In this document: one piece after another, positions 10,126-23,100 of the stretch
Numbering within the stretch: the first letter of the stretch is position 1
Layout: every line of letters begins with the position of its first letter
DNA from: Macrothele yani
Lineage: Eukaryota > Arthropoda > Arachnida > Araneae > Macrothelidae
NCBI GenBank assembly: GCA_039090855.1
Contig: CM077007.1
Span: 18,091,515-18,155,514, forward strand
DNA length: 64,000 nucleotides
Direction: 5' to 3'
Program-made: the position numbers and the translations under genes
Notes under the pieces: model-generated
What the model was told of the DNA's origin: nothing
Database searches by the model: none
Seen by the model: the letters and a program-made list of their open reading frames with translations, nothing else

Positions 10126-11170
10126 ATATGACTGTTAACCTTCGGAAAAGTTTGATTGATCATTCACAAAATAAACCTACGTATAAATAGCTGATAAAAC
10201 TAACCGACAAATAAAAAAAAAAGCAAAAAAAAAAAAAAAGCAGTTCTTGCTAGCCAATACACGAGCAAGTCTAACATACGCTCAAATAATTACTTTTTGT
10301 TATCATAATTAGCACAAATAAAGCTAATAAAAGTGAGGTACAACATATATAACTGAAAATAAGAAAGAAGAGGAAATATATTCGCTTACCATGTAGTCTA
10401 CAGCAAGCCCTGTTTGAGAAAAAGAAATGTTTCAGAAATTAGTTAAGTTGATTTCGTACAAGAAACAATGTTTTTAGAAGCAATTTCTAGCAATAAAAAC
10501 ACTTCGGTTATTACAAAAACGCTTCTCTTTTATTGTGCCAACTCATTATTCACAATATGAATATTTCGTAATTTAATGTGCACATCCGCTGCTGCTCCGA
10601 GCATGGAGGATTTCTTCGAATAAAAACACGTAACAGAACATAACTTCACATTTGTTGTGGGCACCTCATTCTTCAAATGAAATTAATTTCTAATAAAAAT
10701 TTGAGTGAGTTGCCTTGATATCAAAGCAAAACCATTCTTCTGTATAGGCAACAGAGAAAAATAATAAAAATTAAATAGCTTCAGCTGCGATAAGAAAGAT
10801 ATCAAAAATTGCGCTTTTCAATAAATTTGCAGCACTTTCAAGTATTGCAAAATTAGTAGAGTGTTAAAGATTATGGTGCAATTATTACTGCAGAATTCCA
10901 CACACAGGACGAGTACAAATATAAAGAAATACAAATGAATCAGTCAGAATGCTGCTCGGATTGTAGGAATGGGGCGTAATGTCCAGGAATAACAGCTACC
11001 TTGTTTTGGTTAAAAAACAAAACGCTGGTATAAATCTACACATATTCAAATACTGTATCACACCATGTAAAACGAAAATTGACAACCGTAATTATTCAAT
11101 AAGTAGAATTATCACTTTTAACTGTAATGCAAGTTTAGACAAAACTGAGTAGGGTATTCATCAAAGTGAC
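10126..11170. other. Hdc intron sequence around the microexon
   Basis: AT-rich. Apart from the 20-base exon at 10390-10409 and A-runs near 10210-10240, I see no gene or repeat. Confidence 0.5.
10390..10409 (-). CDS. Hdc: Hdc exon h, 20-base microexon (G-LAVDYM)
   Basis: Twenty bases between a strong polypyrimidine acceptor (TTTTTCTCAAACAG) and GTAAGC. Its first two bases join the G left by exon g to make Gly, then LAVDYM follows, ending in phase 0. ENSGLAVDYM aligns with the NSGVATDFM stretch of human HDC. Skipping it would shift the reading frame. The partner exon, expected to start HWQIPL, was not found to the left. Confidence 0.75.
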
Positions 11171-14100
11171 GATCCTTCATTTTTATTGAAGGGGGTGTTG
11201 AGTGTCACTCTACGGACTATGCGAAGTCGCCTGTCCCTAATTTGGGGTTAGTAATTTCAGGAAGGGGAGATAATCAGGGCCTTAAGACAAACACATTACC
11301 CATGCCTCATCTGGGGGTCGAGCCTGCACCCAGCACTCCAACGGCTAAAAGTAACACGTTTTGTCCGTGTACATGTGAACATCGAAGACAGTCTCTAAAA
11401 TGATTAAAATAAAAGTTATTCTTAAAATTAAAAACTTTGTAGATATTCAGCGAAAAATTACTGAAAATCTTGTGAACTAACTAAAAATTTGGAAAGTATC
11501 TTTGGTCAAATTGATATTTCTTGTTTAAAATAATTAATCTATATGAGTAAATGCCAAAGTACATAAACCATTTTTGTTAAGAAAATAAGCACACACATTG
11601 TTTTTCTAAATATCCGCTAATTCGCTATTAAATATCAGTAAGTACTTCTTTGAGGGCAAATATCTTCCTGTGAGTTTTATAACAGCAATTCCCAATTTCG
11701 TAACACTTATCGTGTTTTAGTCTTCAGAGCAACACAGCTTACACTCTTCTTCACGTTGTTTAAATTTTCTGCCGAATTTTGCCTTTCACCGAAATGAGAT
11801 ATTTCTTTCTTCCACCCTGATCCTTAATACCATCAAGCCCTGTACTGCCATGGATTTATTACGGCGAATGGTCTGAGACATTGGCTTCTGAACATTTGTC
11901 GAGTTGGACCTAGGTTCGAATCCCAGATGAAGCATGGAAGGTGTATTTTCCCGATGGTGCTGGCTCTTTCTCTTCCCTGGAACCAGTGGCACTAAATTGG
12001 GAATGGGCAACTGCTCATAAGCCTTAGAGTTGCTCGCGGTGGTCATCAACCAATGAAACTACAGTAATAGGCGTGCGAGAGCGACCTATTGACATAAGCG
12101 TTCTTGCTGATTCCTCTTGAAAAGCCTAAGTTTCTTTTGAGTTTCCAATTGTTTGTACTGTTTCATATGAACTTTGCTTAAAGAAGTTCGATGCATAAAA
12201 ACAAAAGATAAAAGACTTATGCTTAAAGTGAAATATCGAAGTAATTTTCATAAGCAGCGAAAGATTTAAGTTCGATAATGCATTATAACGAAGTAAATTT
12301 CTCCGTCATTTTTGGTCTACGCCGGGATTCGAACCCGAGGCAGCTTTTTCCGGAACAAGTCGCTCTACCAACTGAGCTACGCAGACGTTTATTCTGATTC
12401 CTATCTGCCTTTATGTCGTGTGCGTCCTGCTGGCAGGTACGTCACATCTCCCCCCCCCCGAAAGAGGGCCGGGGGCATGGCCCACGGGTCAGCCGTGACC
12501 ATGAATCGTTGCAGGCAGCCATCCACTGTAGAACGTGCACTTGAGAACTCCCAGTCAATCTGCTGTGTGGAATACAACATCACACATTTTTTTATTTTTC
12601 GAAGCGTTGGAGAAGGAATTCTCTGATTTTTCCTGTCTCGCGGTGTGGAAATAACATCACACCAATGCGAGATTTTTGAACGGCCGGGTCATCAGGATAG
12701 TTCGGGCGCCATTATAACGAAGTAAATTTCTCCGTCATTTTTGGTCTACGCCGGGATTCGAACCCGAGGCCGCTTATTCCGGAACAAGTCGCTCTACCAA
12801 CTGAGCTACGCAGACGTTTATTCTGATTCCTATCTGCCTTTATGTCGTGTGCGTCCTGCTGGCAGGTACGTCACATCATGACAACATTCATTCTCCAGCT
12901 TGGCTAGCGTGACTTGTATGGGGAGGGGGGTCGGCCTCCTTTGTTTTGCTACGGCGCTGGAGATACAGCATTTGGTTGAGTATCTTAACAATAATTTCAT
13001 GTTTATTAGGGATTACCTACCTCTACGTTGAACAACAGATATCAAGCAAGGGCCACATTGAGAAGAAGTTAATAATCATATAAAGCTTGGTTATATTGCA
13101 CTTGGCAGAAACAGGACCATTTTGAAGAGCAATTTTCTGTTATTTCTTAAAAGAAAAGTATTTAATGAATGCATCCTACCAGCATTGGCGACGCTAGTAG
13201 TTCAGAGCTGGGGAGGCTATTTGTAGGGGGGCTAAGGTTCGTACTGGAGGAGCACAAATTTTGAAGTGCTTGGCAGAAATTTTGCCAACAAATTCCTTTT
13301 TCGTAAATTTTATCTGACGCTGATGATGTTATCTCCAGCAAAAAACAAAACCTTCCTGCTACATGCTTGTATGTAATATTTACAGTATTTATTCAGTGTA
13401 TGTGGTACTCGGAACCATGAATGCTAACTTCCATGGTATTTACAAGTTACTATTTCGTCACAATTTTAGCTCACGCATTTTTTTTTAACTTTTTTTCTTT
13501 ATATATATATATATATAACATCATTTTCGTAATTCTTCTTTAAAAAAGTGAGAAAAAAGAGAGAGAGAGAGAGATATTCCTTGCCAGGTTACAAACTAAA
13601 ATTCGAAAAAGCCTTATGACAGCAAATATACATGTATATACTGTATATGCTGCCATAAGGCTTTTTACGAACTTTAGTTTTAACTTTGCAAGGAATATCT
13701 CTCTTTTTCTCTCACCTTTTTAAAGTATAATTACGAAAATGACGTTTTTCTACTAACCTTTAAGAATTCGCTCAGAGGACTTACTCCATTTCAAAGAACA
13801 ATACAACAAATATAACAAAAAATTCATTTTACAAAATTTTTTGTGAATTCAAAAAATTCACATACGTTTGTCCAAGTTCCCTAAAATCTTAGATGATTCG
13901 GCATGAACTTTTACTTAAATATTTTGTAGTACTAAAGGGGGGGGGGCTCAAAAGAATGTTGGGCGGGCTGAAGCAAACCCTAACCCATCCGCAGAGTCGC
14001 CCCCTGTCTACCAGTTCTTACTTATATCATAGCTAGGACTTTAACTACAAAAAAAAAAAAAAAATCAAAAAACATACAGAGGCTGTGAACAACTGAAAGA

Positions 14101-17100
14101 AACATGGAGAAATGGATTCTCGGTGTAACCAAGATAAATAGGGAAAGGAACTCATGGATCAGGAGAATTACAAGAGTGGATTATTTCATGCTCGGAGTAA
14201 AAAACCCTCAAGTGACGCAATGTGCTGGACATATTTCTGGAAGAACTTACAACCGTTGGACAGCTGAAATGTTAGACCGGATACTAAGGGACAGGAAATC
14301 ACCCAGAAGAAGCCCCAGCAAGAAATGGGTGGATGAAATTTGATAGCACGCCGGAGTGATATGGAAGAGAATGGTTCAAGAAAGGGAACGGTGGAAGGGA
14401 CTCTGGGTGACCTTCGACCAGCAGCGAATTGACAATTGATTATTATGGTGCTAGTGATGACTTGCAATGTTTGATGACTTGAGAATTGTTCATGAGGATA
14501 ATATTAGGAATGACTTGCCATACTTGCAATCCCTATAACAATTAGATGACGCGGAAGAAGCTGAAATTCTTTCTAGAATGTTCCTAACTGAATGGAATAT
14601 TTTGTTCATAGAGCATTTTTACGAGTATGGAATACTAATATTTCTCCACGAGATTGAGGGTTTCATGAAGTAGTTTGCTTACTACTGTCGTTCTATGAAG
14701 CTCCGTTGGAGTCAAACAGTGAGTAGCTTTCTAAATCTCCAGTTCAATTTCACTGAAGAATCCAATTGGCCCTTTCCTTCAAAATCCCCTTTCCCAAGAA
14801 TCGCTTTCTCTTTGCAGTAGCTGTATTAAAAAAGAACTCAAAAAATCACAGCGAAGCTTTAGTCGTGCTGGTCTGAAACTAGATTGCGGCTCTCAAGAGA
14901 TGATGTTATTTCTTTTACTCCTACGGAGATGATGTTATTCTTTACTCCTACTAGAGGTGATGTTATTTCTTTTACTCCTAAGAAAGATTCAAGTTCAGCG
15001 ATCGTTGTTTACACACTTCGACTGCGTAATAACTCATTTTATTCCATAATCTCATAAATATTATAGAAACAATTTCAGCAAAAGTCGGCCCTATTACAGT
15101 GACACAACTGGTTCAGTCCCTGAATGTTTTAATCACATGACGACGCAAAAGTTTTAATATTTTTTTCATATCTTTTTGCAGACTGGTAGGGCAGAAAAGT
15201 GCTTCGTCTTTTAAAAAGTTCCTAGCGAAACTTGTTGAATGAACTGCTGTTCCAAGTATGTTCCATCAGCTGGGCTTTCAACTTGTTAGAGATTCTTGAT
15301 CTTGTTACTAAATGCTTTCTGTAATAGCACCCAAACGCAGTTTCTGGCAGCGCAATGTCAGTTTCATTCATTCTGACCATGGTCAATACTGTATATCCCT
15401 GAATCAGGGGTATTCATGGCCACGCATGTGCTCTATTCAACAATTTACAGCTGAGAGTCATTCTATCCAAGCCCTTTAGTAATCAAAGTCAATAAGATCT
15501 GCTTTGACATAATTAATGCTTTGAAGTCACTTAAATGATTCTCAAGTTCTTAGATATTCGTTATTCCATCGAAGCTGGTTGGTCATGATCCCCGACTCTA
15601 TCCAGTTGACCTCTGACATCATTATCTTTTTGAGGACTTTCTCGCGAATCATTTCCTTCAAGGCATTGGTCATCCATGCTGGTGAAAATCATCCAGTCAT
15701 GACGGACACCATCAAATAAACTAAGTATGAAACCAACTGATTACCTTCCAACTGCCTGCCTAAGAAATACCCTGTTTCCATTTTGGTATATGTGGTGTCC
15801 TTTTTGAAATGAAAAAAACCACGTTCATTTAACCATGAGTTTCGTTATTACTTAGCTGGTATTGAAAACTAATTCCACAGTTTTCAACACGTAATAAGAA
15901 AATCCTGCTTCCACTGAAACTCACAACAGAAATCTAGTTGTTAACAATGGGATAACTTTCTTTTGTTACAGCAATAAACGTATTTCAACAAACAATCATA
16001 TAATGGCTGTCGTAATATCTTTAACCATATTTATTACGTGATATTGAATTTTCTTTTCTTTCGAACCACATCATGTTATTGCTCAAACATTACTGTTATA
16101 CACGTTGTAAGTGATGATGTTATTTGGTACTGGATGCTTTCATATAATTATTGTATAATAGAATAATATAGTGGACTCCCCTTTATAAATGCTAATCATC
16201 TATTTTGGTAGAACATTTGCAGTATATGGAACATCGGAGTCATCAGGGAAAGACGTTTAAGCGCCGGATCGAATGACAAGGACAATCGGACTTTATTGAA
16301 AATAAGAAGAAAAAGAACTATAATAGAAGAAACCAAAAGTTTCGACATGAACGTTCAACGAAATATTTGAACTTAGGATAAAAAAGTGAATGATAAATCA
16401 ATAATTTCTGAACGTAGCTTGCCTAAATCAGCAAAGGAAGCCGTTTACGCACAGGATCGGATAAGTCAGAATATGGAACATCGGAGTCATCAAGGAATGA
16501 CGTTTAAACGCCAGATCGAATGACAAGGACAATCGGACTTTATTAAAAATAAAAATAAAATGAATTATAATAGAAGAAACCAAATGTTTCGACATGAACG
16601 TTCAACGAAATACTTGAACTGTGGATCAAATAGAAGTGAATGATAAATCAATAATTTCCGAACGTAGCTTGTCTAAATCAACAAAGAATACAGTTTACGC
16701 ACCGGATCGGATAAGTCAAGTAGTTGGATAAAAAAAAAAAAAAACACATTCTGAAAGCATAAACCAAGAGTAAGAATAAAAACGACAATCTAAAACATTA
16801 TCATGAGTTAATTATTTAGATAATTGTACTATATTATTCTATTATACAATAATTATATGAAAGCATCCAGTACCAAATAACATCATCCCTTACAACATGT
16901 ATAACAGTAATGTTTGAGCAATAGCATAATGTTGTTCGAAAGAAAAGAAAGTATTTCAACAAGATAGAAAGTAAAAACGTAGTACAACTGAAATTGTAAA
17001 TTTAACACCAAAACTTCGCTGAAAATCAGAGGTGTTTGTAGAAATGTGCCCGAAAGCACAAGAGTTTAATCAGCATCTACAATTTTCTCTGACATGCCAA

Positions 17101-20100
17101 GAATAGAGAAGAATCGCAAGGGACTTACCGGAATTCTCATGCTTCAGATAAAGAGGTTCCACATTAAATGTTCTATGAAGAGCACCGCTGTCTTTTACCC
17201 TAAATTGAAAGTGGAGGAGATAAAGCTAAACTTTAATTTATTTATGGTTAAGATGACAGTAAATTCACCTGAAAAAATCACTAAATTCAATGAAAATATA
17301 TCACTTGAAATACATTAAAAAATTTTCAAACGAAAATCAGATCACCTTTCCGACAGAAATATTAAAATACTTTAAAGACACTAGTTTAAAGCTTTGGCAT
17401 TTTAAGTACTGTTACAGTTTTGTGTTACTGCATTCTCAAAAATGTTTGTTCTTCATGTAACATATGTGGCCGTTTATGTATGTCTCCCCATAAACACAAT
17501 CTTCAGGCTTATATTTGGCGCCCCCGTAGCCACCAGATCACGAACCTCTAAATGCTCCATTCTTCTGCTGAAACTTTGCCAGCTTATTATCTGGGCTCTT
17601 TTCCATCATGTTTTATATTGCCCATCGCCCATTATAATGTCATATTTCTATAGTAATAAAACAGAAGTTTTTCTTAGCCTGAATCAGCATCACTATTCGT
17701 GAAAAGCATAAAGCTTTTTGTGTTTGTTTTCGTTTATTCATTTAACTTTCGTCTATTCTATTTTAACAAAGTCGTCTATTCTATTTTAACTTTCCTTTTG
17801 AGTTCCTTTTTCTTCGTAAATTTGAGTTCGTTCTGTTAGACATTTTCCAACCTTAATGTTATGTCTTTTCTCTCAAACGAGAATGACGTTGGCAACAATC
17901 TGAGGTCGGAACGGGAGTGACGTATGTGTGTCCTGATAAAAATGTTAGATAAAAATACGATGCAGCGGTTGCTTTGGAGGATTGATGTTATTGATGATAG
18001 ACGTGCTGTTGATTGCTGTTACACTGTGACTGGATGTTAAATCGCTGCCATTGTATTGAGTACGCTAATGAACTGGATATGAGTGTGGAGTAAACAACAT
18101 GCAAGTAGAATAAGTTCAAATATTGACCTCTTTCGTGAATGCCTATGAATACCTTCTAATATTACATTGACTTTAGTACGCATAACGCAATCACTGACGT
18201 TAAGTACTAAGTTCTACAGTTACAGCAGAAAGACAATTACGTTATACAATAGGTTGTCTTTTCTGATGACGCACCAAAATGGTCGCATACGCGTTCCAAG
18301 ACATCGTGGTGAACGGCACCTTGCAGAGTGCATTTGTTAAATTTCGTAACTCACTTTTTATCCACTAGTAAGAGTAAGCAGCTCTTTCCATTTAATGGAT
18401 GTTTTTACCGATTGTGGAAATTAGGCTAATTTTTTTTTGTAACCAGTTCCATTCCCTATGAGTAACCCAGCTCGTACTGCGTATTTTAAATTATGTGCAT
18501 TTTCCCCTAGGTGGTGTTAACGTATTCTCTTTTTAGCTGAATTTTTAGATTTTCTAAAAATCTTCCCTGAAATAATTTTTGTCTGAAAGGATTCAAAAGG
18601 CGTGTTCATTACAGCTGAAATTCGGTGTCGCCTCTTTTGTTTATAATACTTTGGTTACGTTTGATTAAAACTTTTCGTGAGCAGGAGAACAACTCATTAT
18701 GGATAGTAACTAGATCAATTTGGGACAAAGGGGCCATCGCATCTAATGAATAGATGCCTTCACCAGAGAAAATAATTTTGGGTACAATAAACAAAATGCA
18801 CTTTTGACCTACGGAGTCGAAAAACTCTTCGAACAACTGTGACATACACATTGTACTTAACTTTCCGTTTTGATTGCTATCCCATATGTAAATTTTGCTT
18901 AACTCTTTACTAGACTTTCCGTTCTTAACGTCACATCTGAACTACTAAATGTTTCTTTTTATATGGTAGCTGGAAGGAGGTGAAGAAACAGGTGAAATCA
19001 GGAATCGCTGTTCGTTTTGCGTGATGGGTGGTGAGAAGTTTTCAGCCTTAGACCAGTGGCGTATCCAGGATTTCTTTATGAGAGATGGCCCAAAAGATTG
19101 AAGTTCCAGATAAAAATATCCTGGATAAAACATCTCCCAATACTGGGAAGCGATAAACATATCTTCGCCATAGTAATGTGTGTTTCTAATTATTCTTAAA
19201 AACATGTAAGCAGCCAATGGCAAGGAACGAAGGACCAAGTGATACCTCAAGGGGAACGCCTAGGCCTCTGGGCCACCCCCTCTGAGTGCGCCACTGAACC
19301 TTAGGCCACTTACTCTTTGACTGTTGCGACGATACTCTGCTTGTCACAATTTGTAATTGGAGTTTTATAACCTGTACTAATATTTGTTAAAGTAATTTTA
19401 TATCACCAAGATAATCTACGTTTTATAAATTTTGTTAACTTGATATTGTACGTTTCGTGCTAGTTCAGAAATCATTTTTAATAAGTGATTCTGCCACCGT
19501 TTGTTCGAAGCGTATATGCTTCCTGCAAGGAGTGGAATGAAAGTAGTCTTGTTCATTTTCAGTATTACTTGAGTCTGTTAGGTTTAAATTATTTAGTGAG
19601 AATTCTTTAACTGAAACGCCATGCGCAAACAACTTTCAGGAGATACGTTGTAAAAAAAAATATATAGCATATATAAAAAGGCAGTTTTCCACTGTATGAA
19701 AAGAAACATTTTATGTAAAAAGATTACTGAACTCTTGTGCTCACCAGAGGGCAGTGCAGTCAAAATGTACCATCATCCATTTCGAAGGATTAAAGGCAAA
19801 AGATCGGGCGTATTTGATTCCTTTCAACCACTTACGAAATTCAGGACAAATGAATGCAGTTCCGGCATACGCTGCATCCACATGTAGCCAAATATCCTCG
19901 CTCTCACCTTTATAAGAGAAATAATAATAATAAATAACTACAGCAGCTAGTACTTAATAGAACACATATGCTTATTTGAAAATAATATGCGAATAAATTA
20001 AGGGTTCCTTCTTTAGCGGAGATTTTTATTTGGTATTTTTTTGTAAATTATTTATAGGCGCATTTAAGTTGGGAAATGGGAAGCGAAATAATTTGGAACT

Positions 20101-23100
20101 AAGTAAATTTAGACTTTTTTTCGTTGCATCGTGTTTTAAGTTTTCAGGTGTTTTTAGCGATTTTTTTTTATAATGATTATGGTTTCTTTGGTTCATAATG
20201 GCTGCTAGCATTGAGTTCACAGATATACTGTATATTCAAGCAACACTGATAGTTGGAAAACATACTCAACTAATAATCAGTCTCCTACAGCAGTGGTTGA
20301 TCTGAAGCTTTTTTTTTTTTTGTGGTGTGAGTTGGGCACAGAATTTTCAGTTTGCAACGTTTTCTTTTTTTTTTTCTAGTTTCTTCTTAATTTTTATTGT
20401 TATTATTTTAATTGTTATTTTGGGGAATCTTGTTTTGCTTTTTATGGTTTTGGAATAGGTAAGTTGAGCATTTGGCTGGTTGTTTAGTTAATGGGATTGC
20501 TTTTATTTATATTTTTATTATTTGTTATTTTTCAGGTTTTCTTAGTGCTGTTCTTGCAAGCTGAATAATGCAGAAACCCACGCTTTTTTGTCTGTGTAGA
20601 TCAATGAGAGCTGTGATCTATGTCGGTCCTGACAAAACCATAGGTGACAGCTGCCATTTTGTTCTAGAATCCATCCTTATTTTCTCCGATTTGCGACACC
20701 AGTATACAGTTTTGTGAAATTTGTTTTGGGGTATTTTTATGTATTTTGAATTTTTTTAAATTTATTCTTTGTACTATGGTTTTTTTTTTTTTTTTTTTTT
20801 TTTTGCAGCTCTTAGCGCATAAGATTTTCAAAGCTGTAGTGAGTGAGTCTTAATAAGTTTTCTGGATTGTTAATGATATATACACTATCTACCAACAAGT
20901 AATTGGACACCTGTGATAGCAAAGGAAAACGAAGTTTATTCACCTTCAGTAGTTGGTGGAGCCTCCACGAGCGGCGATTACAGCTGCGACCCTGCGGGGC
21001 ATACTCACAACCAGGCGTTGTACGACGGCTAGCGGCATTTTCTTCCACTCGGCTTGGAAAAGACAGGTCAGTTCCTTCACCGATTTCGGACGGTGGGGGC
21101 ACCCCTTAAGTCGACGCTCCAACTCGTCCCAGAGGTGCTCGATAGGGTTAAGGTCCGGGCTCTGCGCAGGCCAGTCGATTCGATTAACATCGTTGTCACC
21201 ATACCAAGCCATGGTGGACCTCGTAACATGGCAGGTGGCATTGTCATCCTGAAAGTAACATGGGTCCACCCCGTAAAACTGCCACAACTTAGGAAGCGCA
21301 TGGTCATCCAAAATGGTGCAATAGGTCTCGGCGTTGAGTCTACCAGGAATTGCGACCAAGGGTCCCGTGCCATACAAGGAGAAACACCCCCATAGCATAA
21401 TTCCACCGCCTCCGAACTTCACAGTTGGCACAATACATTCCGGCAGGAGGCGTTCTCCAGGCAGACGCCAAACCCAGACCCTGTCATCCGAACGGTAGAG
21501 GGCGAACCTTGATTCTTCGCTCCAAAGAACCTGTTTCCACTGTTCAACGGTCCACTTCGACGTTCTTTGCACCACGTTAGCCAAGCAGCGCTATTGGACT
21601 TGGTGATCAAAGGCTTGTGGGTGGCAGCACGTCCATGATAACCGAGCTGATGGGCTTCCTTACGGATACTATTCATCGAAAGAACACTCCCGGATGCTTG
21701 TTGAAACTCCTCGCGGATGTGGCCCATCGATTTGGTGCCGTTCTTCCGAATTTCTTTGGCCAGCACCCGTCGGTCTCTAACTCCCAGTTTTGTGGGTCTG
21801 CTGGGTCGGGGCACATTCCGACAGTCACCTCTCATCTTCCACTTGCCAATCACGTAAGCCACTGTCGATTTTGGGTACTTCAACTAGCTGGATATGTCAC
21901 GTATGGATCGGCCATTTCTGTGATACCCGACGATTACACCTTTCTCGAAATCAGAGAGCTCCGAACTGCGTGGCATCTTGCATGCGACTGGTTGCGTTGT
22001 TGTTTCCCACACGATATTTAACGGCGGCGGCCGTGACGTGTATCAGAACCGCAGATATCGTCGATTGCAGGGGTGTACAATTACTTGTTGGTAGATAGTG
22101 TATATATATATACTAGCAGTCATGCCCGTTCTTCAAACGGTAAAATAAAATTAAAGAAAGGGAAAGAAAAGTAATTTAAGATCCGTAACTGTTTTACGAT
22201 TTAGAACAGGACCGTGACGTCAATGCATACAGTTTGACGTAAAACGGTAGCAGGCATTGGCACACCTTAAATTTAAATAAAAATTCCATGGAATATTTTA
22301 CAGCATTTCAACGTTTCTGACATAATTATCTTTAATCCTATCAGCATTTTGAACAGTAAAGCTAAGTCACCCTTTGAATTTTTTGGTTTTCAGGCTTTTC
22401 TAGGTGTAGCAGTGGAAGAAAAATTTAAGCATACATTATTCAAAAGCAGAAATTTTGGTTTCGAACTTTTCTAGGAATCTGGACCTTAAGACCTATCAGC
22501 ATGCAAATTTTCAGATTTCTAGGTAATTTAGAAGAGGTCGAACAATTCGCGAAAAATTCGGGCAGGCAATGTCCCAAAACCGCCATTTAGATTTTTTTAG
22601 TTTTCGGACTTTTCTAGGTATCTGGACCTTAAGAATTATCAGCATGCCAATTTTCAGACCTCTAGGTCATTTAGAAGTGGTCGAACGATTCGTGGACGGA
22701 ATCACTTCCATTTTCCCACTTTGCTTTATATATTTAATATAGATAGGCCTATAAAACACAGTGCTTATACATTCATGTGAAAGAAACATAAATATAAAAA
22801 GCCATATATATATATATTCGTTCTAAATAAGTTTGACACCTAAGACCTATTTTTATTATCTTTTGGAAATGGGTTTTTATTTACCAAACCAAGTTTATAT
22901 AACAGGTAAAAATAATACATACTATTATTTCCTGAAATTCCATTTCATTTTAGTTTTTCCTTGTGTTTCCATTGAACCTGCAGCTATAGGCCTATCCGTG
23001 GGTTCTGTGTCAAGATCAAGTTCGTATGTCGATGTTTCATCTGTTACAAATGAGAGACTGAGTCATCCGTTGCTCGTGTGCCGAAGGATGATTCCGAAGC

